This document shows, in pieces, positions 8,137 to 17,806 of a DNA stretch of 64,000 nt. The stretch covers positions 5,391,001 through 5,455,000 of the forward strand of contig NC_018000.1 in NCBI RefSeq assembly GCF_000265205.3. The letters are read 5' to 3'. The position numbers were made by a program, and so were the translations under genes. This stretch comes from Sinorhizobium fredii USDA 257 (GTDB taxonomy: Bacteria; Pseudomonadota; Alphaproteobacteria; Rhizobiales; Rhizobiaceae). Numbering within the stretch: the first letter of the stretch is position 1; every line of letters begins with the position of its first letter. The notes under the pieces are model-generated. The model was not told where the DNA came from. It was given only the letters and a program-made list of their open reading frames with translations, and did not search any database.

Positions 8137-10734
8137 ATGGCCGCGCGCAGTGAACCGCTTTCCGAATACAATCGGCGCCGCGATTTTTCGAAGACCCGCG
8201 AACCGAAAGGCGCGGTTGCCCGCACGCATCCCGGCCAGAAGCGCTTTCTCGTCCAGAAGCACGACGCGACCCGGCTGCACTACGATTTCCGCCTTGAATG
8301 GGAGGGTGTCCTGAAGAGCTGGGCGGTCACCCGCGGACCGAGCCTCAACCCGGAGGACAAGCGTCTTGCCATCCGCACCGAGGATCACCCCCTGGCCTAT
8401 GGCGACTTCGAGGGGACGATCCCGGAAGGCGAGTATGGCGGCGGCACGGTGATGCTTTGGGATACCGGCTGGTGGGAACCGGAAGACGATCCCGAGAAGG
8501 GCCTGAAAAAAGGCAAGCTCGCCTTCCGCCTGCACGGCAGCCGCATGAAGGGTGGCTGGGCGCTGGTGCGTATGCGCCCGCGGGACGGCGAAAAGCGGGA
8601 AAGCTGGCTCTTGGTCAAGCAGGACGACGATGTCGCGTCGGAGGACGGCGAGAGTCTCATAAAGCAACATGTGGTCAGCGCGCGGACCGGCCGAACGATG
8701 GACGAGATCGCCGAGGGCCGCGGCGAGAAGCGAGCACGCGTCTGGCATTCGAACAAAAGCACGGCCGCCAATCTCAACGCCGGCGCAGTTTCGCAAGACG
8801 AAGGTCGGAGCAAGCGCCGGGCGCGAAAATCCTCCGTCAAACCACCCGCCTTCCGGCCGCCGCAGCTTGCCACCCTGGTCACGAAAGCGCCCGCTGGCGA
8901 CGACTGGCTGAACGAAGCGAAGTTCGACGGCTACCGCCTGATAGCCGCCGTCGGCGGCGGGATCGCCCGCTGCTATACGCGCAACGGTCTCGATTGGACC
9001 GAGAAGTTCCCGACGATTGCCGCCGCCCTTGCGGAACTCGACTGCGACTCCGCGCTGATCGACGGCGAGGTGGTGGCGCTGGCGGACCAAGGGTCGAATT
9101 TCTCCGCCCTGCAGAAGGCCTTGAGAACCGGTGCGAGCATGCGTTTCTACGCCTTCGACCTGATCGAACTCGATGAAAAGGACCTCAGCCGCCGGCCGCT
9201 CGTCGAAAGGAAAGAGAAGCTGGCGGCGCTGCTCGACTCGCTCGGCACCACGGCGACCATCCAGTACAGCGAGCATGTCCGCGGCAATGGCGAGCACATC
9301 CTGGCGGCAATATGCAAGGCCGGCCAGGAAGGCATCATCGCCAAGGAGGCGAAGGCCCCCTACCGCAGCGGCCGCACGCGAAGCTGGCTGAAGGTGAAAT
9401 GCACGAAACGCCAGGAATTCGTCATCGGCGGCTACACCCCCTCGACCAAGAAAGGGCGCGCCTTCGCCTCGCTTCTTCTCGGCACCTTCGAGGGCGGCAA
9501 GCTGATCTATCGGGGCGGCGTCGGCACCGGCTTCGGCGAAAAGGTGATGGAGGAGCTTGCCGCGGCCTTTGCGAAGCGCCAACGTCCGACATCGCCCTTC
9601 GATCAAGTGCCGCGCGAAAGGAGCCGAGATGCCGTCTGGCTGAAGCCCGACCTCGTCGCTGAGGTGGACTTCGCAGAGTTCACCGCTGACGGACATATCC
9701 GCCACGGCTCGTTCGAGGGATTGCGCGAGGACAGGGAGGCCAAGACCGTGAAACTGGAAACAGCGAAACCGACAGACGCCGAGCCGGGGGCCGCGAAGGG
9801 CAAATCCTCAGCCAAGACCCGTACGGCGTCGCCCACCAAGGGCGATGCCGATATCCTCGGCGTCCACATCTCGCACCCCGACCGGATCCTTTTCGAGGGT
9901 CAGGGCATCACCAAGATCGATCTCGCCCGCTACTATGCCGTCGTCGCGGAGCGGATGCTGCCCTTCGCCGCAGACCATCCCGTTTCGCTGGTGCGTTGCC
10001 CCCAGGGCGGGCAGCGGCAATGTTTCTTCCAGAAGCATGCAAACGAGGGTTTCCCGGAGGCGATCCGGGAAGTGCCGATCACGGAATCATCGGGCGAGAC
10101 CGAAAACTACATGTATGTCCACGACGCCAAGGGTCTCGTCGCCGCCGTGCAGATGGGCACGCTCGAGTTTCACATCTGGGGTGCAACGATCGACCGCCTG
10201 GAAAAACCTGATCGCCTGGTCTTCGACCTCGATCCCGATCCGAGCGTCGACTTCGCCACAGTGAAGGCAGCCGCCACCACGCTCCGCGACGAACTTGCCG
10301 AGATCGGCCTCAAGACGGTTGCCATGGTGACCGGCGGCAAGGGCGTCCACGTCATCGTGCCGCTTCGTCCGCACGCCGAATGGGACGAGGCGAAGGGCTT
10401 CGCCAAGAGGCTTGCGCAGACTTTCGCCGAGCGCGACCCCGAGCATTTCGTCGCCACCATGTCCAAGGCAAAGCGCAAGGGGCGGATCTTCATCGACTGG
10501 CTGAGGAACGACCGCGGCGCCACCGCGATCGCCCCCTACTCCACCCGCGCCCGCGCAGGCGGACCCGTCGCCACTCCGGTCAGCTGGGACGAGCTCGAAG
10601 CCCTCGACGCCGCCAATACCTTCCACATCGCCGACATCATCGAGCGCATCGAGGCCGGCACCGATCCCTGGCGCGAGATCGGCGAGATCAAGCAGTCGCT
10701 GACGAAGAAAATGCTGAATTCGACAATCAGCTAG
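8137..10734 (+). CDS. ligD: Multifunctional DNA ligase LigD
   Basis: End-joining enzyme with three activities, arranged here phosphoesterase, ligase, polymerase. The N-terminal 3'-phosphoesterase (about 15-190) has FLVQKHDATRLHYDFRLEW and EGEYGGGTV. The ATP-dependent ligase core (about 215-520) carries the nucleotidyl motif AKFDGYR with catalytic Lys262 and ends in an OB-fold. The C-terminal primase/polymerase (about 570-865) shows the metal-binding DLDPDP motif at residues 697-702. Length (865 aa) is typical of rhizobial full-length LigD. It pairs with ku upstream and ends 6 bases from the convergent ybgC stop. Confidence 0.95.
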   Translation: MAARSEPLSEYNRRRDFSKTREPKGAVARTHPGQKRFLVQKHDATRLHYDFRLEWEGVLKSWAVTRGPSLNPEDKRLAIRTEDHPLAYGDFEGTIPEGEYGGGTVMLWDTGWWEPEDDPEKGLKKGKLAFRLHGSRMKGGWALVRMRPRDGEKRESWLLVKQDDDVASEDGESLIKQHVVSARTGRTMDEIAEGRGEKRARVWHSNKSTAANLNAGAVSQDEGRSKRRARKSSVKPPAFRPPQLATLVTKAPAGDDWLNEAKFDGYRLIAAVGGGIARCYTRNGLDWTEKFPTIAAALAELDCDSALIDGEVVALADQGSNFSALQKALRTGASMRFYAFDLIELDEKDLSRRPLVERKEKLAALLDSLGTTATIQYSEHVRGNGEHILAAICKAGQEGIIAKEAKAPYRSGRTRSWLKVKCTKRQEFVIGGYTPSTKKGRAFASLLLGTFEGGKLIYRGGVGTGFGEKVMEELAAAFAKRQRPTSPFDQVPRERSRDAVWLKPDLVAEVDFAEFTADGHIRHGSFEGLREDREAKTVKLETAKPTDAEPGAAKGKSSAKTRTASPTKGDADILGVHISHPDRILFEGQGITKIDLARYYAVVAERMLPFAADHPVSLVRCPQGGQRQCFFQKHANEGFPEAIREVPITESSGETENYMYVHDAKGLVAAVQMGTLEFHIWGATIDRLEKPDRLVFDLDPDPSVDFATVKAAATTLRDELAEIGLKTVAMVTGGKGVHVIVPLRPHAEWDEAKGFAKRLAQTFAERDPEHFVATMSKAKRKGRIFIDWLRNDRGATAIAPYSTRARAGGPVATPVSWDELEALDAANTFHIADIIERIEAGTDPWREIGEIKQSLTKKMLNSTIS

Positions 10735-10740
10735 GGCAAC

Positions 10741-11196
10741 TCAGGCAGCGGCTCCTTGCGCCGCCAGGAACTTCGCCGCCAGCGCCTCCGGCAACCGGCG
10801 CGGGCGGCCCTGGCCGTTGATCACCGCGATGATCACCTTGGCCGCGATCAACAGCGCGCCGGCGCGGCGGATCTCCTGCTGCAGCACCATTTTGGCGCCG
10901 CCGGCCTTCTCGGTGGTCGTCTCGATCGACAGGATGTCGTCCATGCGCGCCGGCGACTTGAAATCGATCTCCATCCGGTGAACGACGAAGACCAAGCCTT
11001 CCGCATCGCCCTCGACGGCGAGTGACGCCTGTTCCACGCCGAGCAACCGAAGATAGTCGGTCCGCGCCCGTTCCATGAAATGCAGGTAGCGGGCGTGGTA
11101 GACGACGCCGGAGAAATCGGTGTCCTCGTAATAGACCCGCTGGATCAAACGGTGGCCCGTCTCGGTCAGCTCGCCGGCAAGTGAAATCAGTGACAT
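10741..11196 (-). CDS. ybgC: Tol-Pal-associated acyl-CoA thioesterase YbgC
   Basis: Hotdog-fold thioesterase that hydrolyses short or long acyl-CoA (or acyl-ACP) and is usually the first gene of the tol-pal cluster. The hallmark YYEDTDFSGVVYHARYLHFMERART holds the conserved Asp and His/Tyr residues of the 4HBT family at about residues 22-46. The start at 11196 has GGAG six bases upstream and gives 151 aa; an extended frame upstream has no family similarity. Here it is cut off from tolQ by ku-ligD on the opposite strand. Confidence 0.92.
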   Translation of the reverse strand: MSLISLAGELTETGHRLIQRVYYEDTDFSGVVYHARYLHFMERARTDYLRLLGVEQASLAVEGDAEGLVFVVHRMEIDFKSPARMDDILSIETTTEKAGGAKMVLQQEIRRAGALLIAAKVIIAVINGQGRPRRLPEALAAKFLAAQGAAA

Positions 11197-11322
11197 GGCA
11201 TTCTCCGGGAGGATCTTTGCTTTTCCTGTGCAGGAACGAAAAGACATTTGCAAGCATTGCAGCTTTGTCACAATCCTATCCTATCAGGTGCCCTGTCCTC
11301 TTCCCGATCAGGAGAATCGCGC

Positions 11323-12543
11323 ATGAAGATCGCAATCCTCGGCGGCGACGGTTTTGTCGGCTGGCCCACCGCGTTGCATTTGTCCGACGCGGGCCATGAC
11401 GTCCACATTCTCGACAATCTCTCTCGCCGCTGGATCGACACCGAGCTCGGCGTGCAATCCTTGACGCCGATGGACTCCATCCAGGAGCGCACCCGCATCT
11501 GGCATGCGGAGACCGGCCGGCGCATCCATTTCAACCTGATCGACCTCGCCCGCGATTACGAACTTCTGAAGAAGTGGCTTGCCGAACATCGCCCCGACGC
11601 GATCGTGCACTTTGCCGAGCAGCGCGCTGCGCCCTATTCGATGAAGAGCGACCGCCACAAGAACTACACGGTCAACAACAACGTCAACGCCACCCACAAC
11701 CTCTTGAATGCGCTGGTCGAGCTCGACCTCGACGCCCATCTCGTGCATCTCGGCACCATGGGCGTCTATGGCTATTCGACGATCGGCGCTGCCATTCCGG
11801 AGGGCTATCTGCCGGTCGGGATCGAGACGATGGCCGGCGAGACGGTCAGCCAGGAGATCCTCTACCCGTCCAATCCGGGGTCGATCTACCACATGACCAA
11901 GTGCCTCGATCAGCTGCTCTTCCAGTTCTACGCGAAGAATGACGGGCTTCGTATCACGGATCTACACCAGGGCATCGTCTGGGGCACGCATACGGAGCAG
12001 ACGCGGCGGCATGCGCAGCTCATCAACCGCTTCGATTACGACGGCGATTACGGCACGGTCCTCAACCGCTTCCTGATCCAGGCGGCGATCGGCTATCCGC
12101 TGACAGTTCACGGCAGCGGCGGCCAGACCCGCGCCTTCATTCACATCCAGGATTCGGTCCGCTGCATCGAGCTCGCCCTTGAAAATCCCCCGGCGCGCGG
12201 CAGCCGCGTCGAGATTTTCAACCAGATGACCGAGACGCACCGCGTCCGCGACCTGGCCGAGATGATTTCCAGCATCAGCGGCTCCGAAATCGCCTGGCTG
12301 CCCAACCCGCGCAAGGAAGCGGCCGAAAACGATCTCGTCGTGCAAAACGAGAAGTTCCTGGGCCTCGGGCTTGATCCGATTCGGCTCCAAGACGGCTTGC
12401 TTTCGGAGATCGTCGACGTGGCGAAGAAATTCGCCTATCGCGTCGACCGTTCGCGCGTGCCAGCCGTTTCCGCCTGGACGAAGGACATCGCTCCCCTGAT
12501 CAACCACGATCCGGAGGGCAAGCGGCTGAAATCCGTCTCATGA
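11323..12543 (+). CDS. sqdB: UDP-sulfoquinovose synthase SqdB
   Basis: Forms UDP-sulfoquinovose from UDP-glucose and sulfite, the first committed step of sulfolipid (SQDG) synthesis. It is an extended short-chain dehydrogenase: NAD-binding GGDGFVGWPTALHLS at about residues 7-21, a catalytic Thr (HLGTMGVYG), and a Tyr-x-x-x-Lys in IYHMTKCLD. Length 406 aa matches SqdB/SQD1. The ATG at 11323 is preceded by GGAG. It overlaps the next gene by ATGA, showing translational coupling. Confidence 0.95.
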   Translation: MKIAILGGDGFVGWPTALHLSDAGHDVHILDNLSRRWIDTELGVQSLTPMDSIQERTRIWHAETGRRIHFNLIDLARDYELLKKWLAEHRPDAIVHFAEQRAAPYSMKSDRHKNYTVNNNVNATHNLLNALVELDLDAHLVHLGTMGVYGYSTIGAAIPEGYLPVGIETMAGETVSQEILYPSNPGSIYHMTKCLDQLLFQFYAKNDGLRITDLHQGIVWGTHTEQTRRHAQLINRFDYDGDYGTVLNRFLIQAAIGYPLTVHGSGGQTRAFIHIQDSVRCIELALENPPARGSRVEIFNQMTETHRVRDLAEMISSISGSEIAWLPNPRKEAAENDLVVQNEKFLGLGLDPIRLQDGLLSEIVDVAKKFAYRVDRSRVPAVSAWTKDIAPLINHDPEGKRLKSVS

Positions 12544-13418
12544 GCGCTGCGACGCCCCATCCGGACGGCCCCATGCCCTCTGCCCCGGCCGCCGCACAGC
12601 ACGCCTTCGTGACGCTCGTCACCAATGCCGACTATGCGCTCGGCGCGCGCGCCTTGATACGGTCGATCCGTCTGACGCGGACGCCGGCGGATATCGTCGT
12701 GCTCTACACCGGCGGGGTGGACACCGCCGCGCTCGAGCCGCTCACCGAATTCGACTGTCGCCTGATTGAAACGGAGCTGCTGCCGCTCTCGGACGAATTC
12801 AACGCCCGGCATCAGCGGCGCAACGTTCACGAGAAGGCGCCCTTCACCAAGGGCCGCAAGCCCGACTTCCACTCGCCGCTCGACAACTTCTGCAAGCTCC
12901 GCCTCTGGCAGCTGGTCGAATACGAGCGCTGCGTCTTCATCGATGCCGACGCGATCGTGCTGCGCAATATCGACAAGCTTTTCGTCTACCCGGAGTTTTC
13001 CGCCGCGCCGAACGTCTACGAGAGCCTCGCCGATTTCCACCGGCTGAATTCCGGCGTTTTCGTCGCAAAGCCCTCGCTTGCGACTTACGAGAACATGCTT
13101 GCGGCACTGGACGCACCGGGTGCCTTCTGGCCGCGCACCGACCAAACCTTCCTGCAGAGCTTCTTTCCCGACTGGCACGGCCTGCCGGCGACGATGAACA
13201 TGCTGCAATATGTCTGGTTCAACCTGCCAGCGCTATGGGATTGGCGGTCGATTGGCGTGCTGCACTATCAGTATGAGAAGCCGTGGGAGAAGGACCATCC
13301 GCGCGCGGACGTGCTGCGTCCGCTGATCGAGCTCTGGCATGCCTACCTGACGGGCGAGAACATTCCCGATATCACCAAGCTCGAGAACCCGGCGCGACCC
13401 GGCGCTGGCGCCTCATGA
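12540..13418 (+). CDS. sqdD: Glycosyltransferase SqdD (family GT8-like)
   Basis: Probably the sulfoquinovosyl transferase that moves sulfoquinovose onto diacylglycerol, as described for rhizobial and Rhodobacter sqdD. The fold is that of glycogenin-like GT8 enzymes: a donor-binding start (FVTLVTNADYALGAR), a DxD metal motif in CVFIDADAIVL at about residues 133-143, and later NSGVFVAKPS. It overlaps sqdB (ATGA) and sqdC (ATGA) at both ends. The specific role rests on operon context; from sequence alone only a GT8-type transferase is certain. Confidence 0.85.
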   Translation: MSAATPHPDGPMPSAPAAAQHAFVTLVTNADYALGARALIRSIRLTRTPADIVVLYTGGVDTAALEPLTEFDCRLIETELLPLSDEFNARHQRRNVHEKAPFTKGRKPDFHSPLDNFCKLRLWQLVEYERCVFIDADAIVLRNIDKLFVYPEFSAAPNVYESLADFHRLNSGVFVAKPSLATYENMLAALDAPGAFWPRTDQTFLQSFFPDWHGLPATMNMLQYVWFNLPALWDWRSIGVLHYQYEKPWEKDHPRADVLRPLIELWHAYLTGENIPDITKLENPARPGAGAS

Positions 13419-14308
13419 CCCGCGTCCTCGTGTCCGGCGGCACCGGTTTCGTCGGCCGTTTCATCGTCGAGCACCTGCTTGCAAACGGCTACAAGATCAC
13501 TGTCGGTGGCCGCTCTCAACCGCCGGAGGGCTTCTTCTCACGGCCAGTCTCCTACGTGCCGCTTCGGCTCGATCCGGACGCCGATCAGGTCGCCGTCTTC
13601 GATAGTGTCTACCATTTCGTCCACGCCGCCTTCGAGCATGTCGAGGGCAAGTATCGCGGCGGCGAAGGCGCTGACCCGGAAGGTTTTCGGCGTGCCAATC
13701 TCGAGGGGTCGGTCCGCCTATTCGAAGAGGCCCGCAGCGCCGGCGTGCGTCGCTGCGTCTTCCTGTCGAGCCGCGCCGTCTATGGTGAAACGGCGCAGAC
13801 GGTCCTCGACGAAACTACGCCCGCCGAGCCCGACACGCTCTATGGCGTGGTGAAGGTCGCGGCCGAAGACGCCCTGAGGTCGCTCACCGCCCATGACTTC
13901 GTAACCGCCAGCCTGCGCGTCACCGGCGTTTATGGACCGGCCGGCCCCGGCCGGAAACACAAGTGGGCCGGATTGTTCGCCGACTATCTTGCCGGCAGGG
14001 TTATTCCGTCGCGCATCGGCACGGAAGTGCATGGCGATGATGTCGCCGAGGCCGTACGCCTGATGCTCGAAGCCGACCCGGCAAAAGTCTCCGGCCAGGT
14101 CTTCAACGTATCGGACGTGCTGACCGGCAACCGCGAGATTCTCTCGCTTCTTCAGGCGGCAACCGGCTGTCCGCATCCTCTGCCGCCGGAGGTGGAGACA
14201 AATGACTTCAAGGTGATGTCGACCGACAAGCTGCGCGCGCTCGGCTGGTTGCCTGGCGGCTCCGGACGGTTGGAGGCGACGATCAGGGAGTTAGTGGGGA
14301 AGATCTAA
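13415..14308 (+). CDS. sqdC: NAD(P)-dependent epimerase/reductase SqdC
   Basis: Rossmann-fold protein of the extended short-chain dehydrogenase family (297 aa), with GGTGFVGR at about residues 8-15, Ser in FLSSRAVYG, and Tyr-x-x-x-Lys in LYGVVKVAAED. In Sinorhizobium the sqdBDC operon encodes the sulfolipid pathway, and SqdC is an auxiliary oxidoreductase with a less defined step. The start overlaps the sqdD stop by ATGA, and the frame upstream belongs to sqdD. It faces a convergent phosphoesterase gene. Confidence 0.85.
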   Translation: MTRVLVSGGTGFVGRFIVEHLLANGYKITVGGRSQPPEGFFSRPVSYVPLRLDPDADQVAVFDSVYHFVHAAFEHVEGKYRGGEGADPEGFRRANLEGSVRLFEEARSAGVRRCVFLSSRAVYGETAQTVLDETTPAEPDTLYGVVKVAAEDALRSLTAHDFVTASLRVTGVYGPAGPGRKHKWAGLFADYLAGRVIPSRIGTEVHGDDVAEAVRLMLEADPAKVSGQVFNVSDVLTGNREILSLLQAATGCPHPLPPEVETNDFKVMSTDKLRALGWLPGGSGRLEATIRELVGKI

Positions 14309-14344
14309 GGGCGGAGGTGGGCAAGGTCCACATGTGCTCCGCCC
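14309..14344. terminator. Hairpin between convergent sqdC and phosphoesterase genes
   Basis: Inverted repeat GGGCGGAG / CTCCGCCC with an inner GTGG/CCAC pair, beginning directly at the sqdC stop and ending before the convergent gene's stop. No clear T-run on either side. Its position suggests a shared terminator. Confidence 0.5.
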
Positions 14345-14350
14345 GCAAAT

Positions 14351-15253
14351 CTATCCGAGATCGACCACGACAATCTCCGGCGGCACCCCGAAGCGGATGG
14401 GTGCAATGGAGCAGCCGAGCCCACCGGAAACGATAAGATTGCGCTCTTCCTCGACGATGTGGCCATAGGCATAGCGGTCGCCGAAGCGCGAAGGCACGAC
14501 CGGCGAATGGCCGATAAAACGCACCTGCCCGCCATGCGTGTGGCCGGAGAGCGTCAGGGAAACCCGCGCCGGTACCTTCGGGAAAATATCGGGCTCGTGC
14601 GCCAGCAGGATGATGGGAGCCTCGTCCGTCACCTGCGCCAACGTGCCATCGAGATCATCGAGCCCGCCCCTGGCGCTGCGCTTCCATTTCTTGCCCGGCA
14701 GCAGTGCGAGCTGGTCTTCGAGCCCGGCGATCCAGAAGCCCAAACCATCCTTCTCCAACCGGATGGCGCGGTTGCTGTAGACCAAGATGCCGACCTCCAC
14801 CAATGCGCGGTGGCCGAAGGTCTCGCCGCCGCCATTCTTCTGGGCGGTCCTGTCCTCCCACCAATCGTGATTGCCCATGACCGCATGGACGCCGAGCGGA
14901 GCTTCGAGCGCCGACAGTGCCTTCGACCACTCGCTGGAATGGACGTAGCGCGTCACCAGATTCATGCCCGAGGCATAGTCGCCGAGGAGAACCGTGACGT
15001 CGCCGCCCAGCTCGTTGGCGCGAGTGCGGATGGAAGCAATCCGCCGTGCCGACATCCAGGGCTCGCAGGCATGCAGGTCGGCGATCGCAACGACGCGCAG
15101 CTTGAGGCCCGGCGTCCACCCGGGCGGCGTCAGGCTGTAGTGCGCGATCCGCAGGCGCGCGAGCGGCTCGACGGCAAAGGCATAACCGCCAAGCGCCACG
15201 GCGCTGGCAAATCCACCGCCAATGACTTGCATGAAGCCGCGGCGGGTGATCAT
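14351..15253 (-). CDS. Calcineurin-like metallophosphoesterase (YkuE/YaeI type)
   Basis: Di-metal phosphoesterase, probably exported. The N-terminus ITRRGFMQVIGGGFASAVAL looks like a twin-arginine signal. Metal-ligand motifs follow in order: DLH (about 59), GDY (about 91), GNHDWW (about 127) and GHTHGGQ (about 236). The YkuE/YaeI family has been linked to UDP-2,3-diacylglucosamine pyrophosphatase-like or lipid phosphoesterase activity, but the substrate here is unknown. The start lies one base after the ruvB stop, so it is likely the last gene of the ruvCAB transcript. Confidence 0.85.
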   Translation of the reverse strand: MITRRGFMQVIGGGFASAVALGGYAFAVEPLARLRIAHYSLTPPGWTPGLKLRVVAIADLHACEPWMSARRIASIRTRANELGGDVTVLLGDYASGMNLVTRYVHSSEWSKALSALEAPLGVHAVMGNHDWWEDRTAQKNGGGETFGHRALVEVGILVYSNRAIRLEKDGLGFWIAGLEDQLALLPGKKWKRSARGGLDDLDGTLAQVTDEAPIILLAHEPDIFPKVPARVSLTLSGHTHGGQVRFIGHSPVVPSRFGDRYAYGHIVEEERNLIVSGGLGCSIAPIRFGVPPEIVVVDLG

Positions 15254-15254
15254 C

Positions 15255-16295
15255 TCAGTCGTCCTCGAGCGTCAGGCGGAACTGTGCCGTCTCGACGTCC
15301 TTCGGCGGATTGAGCCCCAGATGTTTCCAGGCATTGGCGGTCAGGACGCGGCCGCGCGGCGTGCGCTGGACGAAGCCTTGCTGGATCAGATAGGGCTCGA
15401 TGATGTCTTCGATCGCATCGCGCGGTTCCGAAAGCCCCGCCGCGATCGTCTCGATGCCGACCGGCCCGCCGCCGAAATTGTGGGCGATCATCGTCAGATA
15501 GCGGCGGTCGAGCTGGTCGAGTCCCATGCTGTCGACCAGGAGCCGGGTGAGCGCCTCGTCGGCGATCTGCCGGGTCACTGCCTCGGCACGCGCCACCTCG
15601 GCAAAGTCGCGAACCCGTCGCAACAGGCGGCCGGCGATGCGCGGCGTGCCGCGGGCGCGGCGGGCGATTTCGCGCGCCCCTTCGTCGGTCATGCCGAGGC
15701 CCACCAGCCGCGCGCCGCGGCGGACGATCAGTTCCAGCTCCTCGACCGTGTAGAAATTGAGCCGCACCGGAATACCGAAGCGGTCGCGCAGCGGCGTCGT
15801 CAGCAGGCCGAGGCGCGTCGTCGCCGCCACCAGCGTAAACTTGGCGAGGTCGATCTTCACCGAACGGGCCGCCGGCCCCTCGCCGATGATCAGGTCGAGC
15901 TGGAAATCCTCCATCGCCGGATAGAGGATTTCTTCGACCGCCGGGTTCAACCGGTGGATTTCGTCGATGAACAGGACGTCGCGCTCTTCGAGATTGGTAA
16001 GCAGCGCCGCGAGATCACCGGCCTTGGCGATGACCGGCCCAGACGTCGAGCGGAAATTGACGCCGAGTTCCTTCGCCATGATCTGCGCCAGCGTCGTCTT
16101 GCCGAGCCCGGGCGGGCCGACGAAGAGCACGTGATCGAGCGCCTCGCCGCGGTTGCGCGCCGCCTCGATGAAGATCTTGAGGTTGGCGCGGGCCTCCGCC
16201 TGGCCGGTAAACTCGTCGAGCGACTGCGGGCGCAGCGTCACATCGAGGTCCTCGCCCCGCTTCTCCGGCGCAATCAGGCGTGCGGCTTCAGTCAT
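15255..16295 (-). CDS. ruvB: Holliday junction branch-migration ATPase RuvB
   Basis: AAA+ motor that with RuvA drives branch migration of Holliday junctions. Walker [10 protein letters not shown] lies at about residues 60-68 and Walker [11 protein letters not shown] at about 110. Sensor and arginine-finger segments ([18 protein letters not shown]) and a C-terminal winged-helix domain follow. The 346-aa length is standard. It lies 146 bases after ruvA in the order ruvC-ruvA-ruvB. Confidence 0.97.
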   Translation of the reverse strand: MTEAARLIAPEKRGEDLDVTLRPQSLDEFTGQAEARANLKIFIEAARNRGEALDHVLFVGPPGLGKTTLAQIMAKELGVNFRSTSGPVIAKAGDLAALLTNLEERDVLFIDEIHRLNPAVEEILYPAMEDFQLDLIIGEGPAARSVKIDLAKFTLVAATTRLGLLTTPLRDRFGIPVRLNFYTVEELELIVRRGARLVGLGMTDEGAREIARRARGTPRIAGRLLRRVRDFAEVARAEAVTRQIADEALTRLLVDSMGLDQLDRRYLTMIAHNFGGGPVGIETIAAGLSEPRDAIEDIIEPYLIQQGFVQRTPRGRVLTANAWKHLGLNPPKDVETAQFRLTLEDD

Positions 16296-16441
16296 CTCAA
16301 ACTTCCGTTGCGGGGTGGATCGCGCTGTCGCTCAATGCCGCTATGCGCACCCCAACCATAGTGCGAGCGCTCCCGCCAATCCAGTGCGATCGCGTCACGA
16401 CCCCTCACTCCGATGCCATTGTGGCTGCAGAATGGGTTGCC

Positions 16442-17059
16442 TCACCGCGCCAGTTCCTTCAGCCCAAGGCGGATGAGCTTGGCACTGTCACCCCCCTCGC
16501 CGCCATTCTTCAACGCCGCAGCCACGGCGTTCGCCGCCTGGTCGCGCGAATAACCGAGATTGGTCAAGGCCGAAACCGCATCCGAGACCGGCGCGGAGGC
16601 GACCCCCTCGCCCAGTTCCTGCTTGAGCGCGATCGACGCGGACATCTCGCCGGCAAAGGCCGGAGCCTTGTTCTTCAGTTCCGTGACGATCCGAACCGCC
16701 ACCTTCGGCCCGACGCCGGGAGCGCGCGCCACCGACGTCTTGTCCTGCAGCGCGATGGCATTGGCGAGTTCGCCGGGCGTCAGCGTGGAAAGCAGCGCCA
16801 GGGCCACCTTGGAGCCCACCCCCTGGACGGTCTGCAGCAGGCGGAACCATTCGCGCTCAAGCGCCGACAGGAAGCCGAAAAGCCTCAACTGGTCTTCGCG
16901 GACATAGGTCTCGATGAAGAGCACGGCGGCCTCGCCGGCCGAACCAAGCTTGGCGAGGGTGCGCGCCGAGCAATAAGCTACATATCCGACGCCATGGACG
17001 TCGAGGACGACATAGTCTTCGCCGATCTCGTCGATGGTGCCCTTGAGCTTGCCGATCAT
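16442..17059 (-). CDS. ruvA: Holliday junction DNA-binding protein RuvA
   Basis: Tetrameric protein that holds the Holliday junction and loads RuvB. It starts [12 protein letters not shown] (OB-fold) and has two helix-hairpin-helix motifs ([14 protein letters not shown] and [17 protein letters not shown] at about 75-125) and a C-terminal RuvB-binding domain (about 155-205). Length 205 aa is normal. It lies 63 bases downstream of ruvC. Confidence 0.96.
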   Translation of the reverse strand: MIGKLKGTIDEIGEDYVVLDVHGVGYVAYCSARTLAKLGSAGEAAVLFIETYVREDQLRLFGFLSALEREWFRLLQTVQGVGSKVALALLSTLTPGELANAIALQDKTSVARAPGVGPKVAVRIVTELKNKAPAFAGEMSASIALKQELGEGVASAPVSDAVSALTNLGYSRDQAANAVAAALKNGGEGGDSAKLIRLGLKELAR

Positions 17060-17122
17060 CTGGCTTCCGTCTTTCTGGCTGGTTCCAAAGCGCTAGCGTC
17101 TACAGACATTCCGTCAGCCACA

Positions 17123-17635
17123 CTACCCGGCAAGTGCCGCGAGGCGGCTGGTCACCGCCTGCCTGTTATGCGCGTGGCAGATGGCAATCGCCAGCGCGTC
17201 GGCCGCGTCATTGCCCTTGAACTCGGCCTTGGGCATCAGCACCTTCAGCATCATGTGGATCTGCTGCTTCTCGCCATGGCCGACGCCGATCACGGCCTTC
17301 TTGACGGCGTTCGGCGCATATTCGGCGACCCTCAAGCCCGCGCGGGCCGGGACCAGCATGGCGATGCCGCGCGCCTGGCCGAGCTTCAGCGTCGCGGTCG
17401 CATCCTTGTTGACGAAGGTCTGCTCCACCGCCGCCTCGTGCGGCTGGTAGCTGTGCATGACCTCGGCAAGGCCGTCGTGCAACTGGCAAAGGCGCGAGGC
17501 GAGGTCCATCTCGCCGTCCGAGGTCACGGTGCCCGAGGCAACGAACCGCAACGAATTGCCAAGCGTCTCGATAATTCCCCAACCGGTGCGTCTCAACCCC
17601 GGATCGATGCCGATGATGCGAATCGTACTCTGCAT
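17123..17635 (-). CDS. ruvC: Holliday junction resolvase RuvC
   Basis: Endonuclease that cuts Holliday junctions. The acidic active site is visible: Asp in [14 protein letters not shown] (about residue 11), Glu in EAAVEQTF (about 70), and the Asp pair in [16 protein letters not shown] (about 145-150). Length 170 aa is normal. First gene of the ruvCAB cluster; a LexA-like sequence lies 44-58 bases upstream of the start. Confidence 0.96.
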   Translation of the reverse strand: MQSTIRIIGIDPGLRRTGWGIIETLGNSLRFVASGTVTSDGEMDLASRLCQLHDGLAEVMHSYQPHEAAVEQTFVNKDATATLKLGQARGIAMLVPARAGLRVAEYAPNAVKKAVIGVGHGEKQQIHMMLKVLMPKAEFKGNDAADALAIAICHAHNRQAVTSRLAALAG

Positions 17636-17678
17636 GTCTCACCCTATGTCGGTCGACCGGACGCTGCCAGCAAAAAGT

Positions 17679-17693
17679 GAACAAAACAAAAAC
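17679..17693 (-). promoter_or_regulatory. Possible LexA box upstream of ruvC
   Basis: The alphaproteobacterial LexA site is a direct repeat GAAC-N7-GAAC or its complement GTTC-N7-GTTC. Here GAAC-N7-AAAC is seen on the plus strand (GTTT-N7-GTTC on the ruvC strand), one base off the consensus. It lies within 60 bases of the ruvC start. SOS control of ruvCAB would be expected biologically. Confidence 0.45.
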
Positions 17694-17806
17694 ATTACAC
17701 AGGATTGGCCAGCGCGGCAGTGAAAACGGCCTGGCCGCCCTTGGACTTAGGAAACTTGAACCTACATTCGCGGACGATCAATTTCTTTTAACCAAAGGCA
17801 TTCGCC

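Noticed and set aside
7519..9705. Long open frame on the minus strand opposite ku-ligD (over 700 codons)
   Set aside because: It lies antisense to two clear, well-conserved genes, has no recognisable motif and reflects the high-GC codon pattern of the sense strand.
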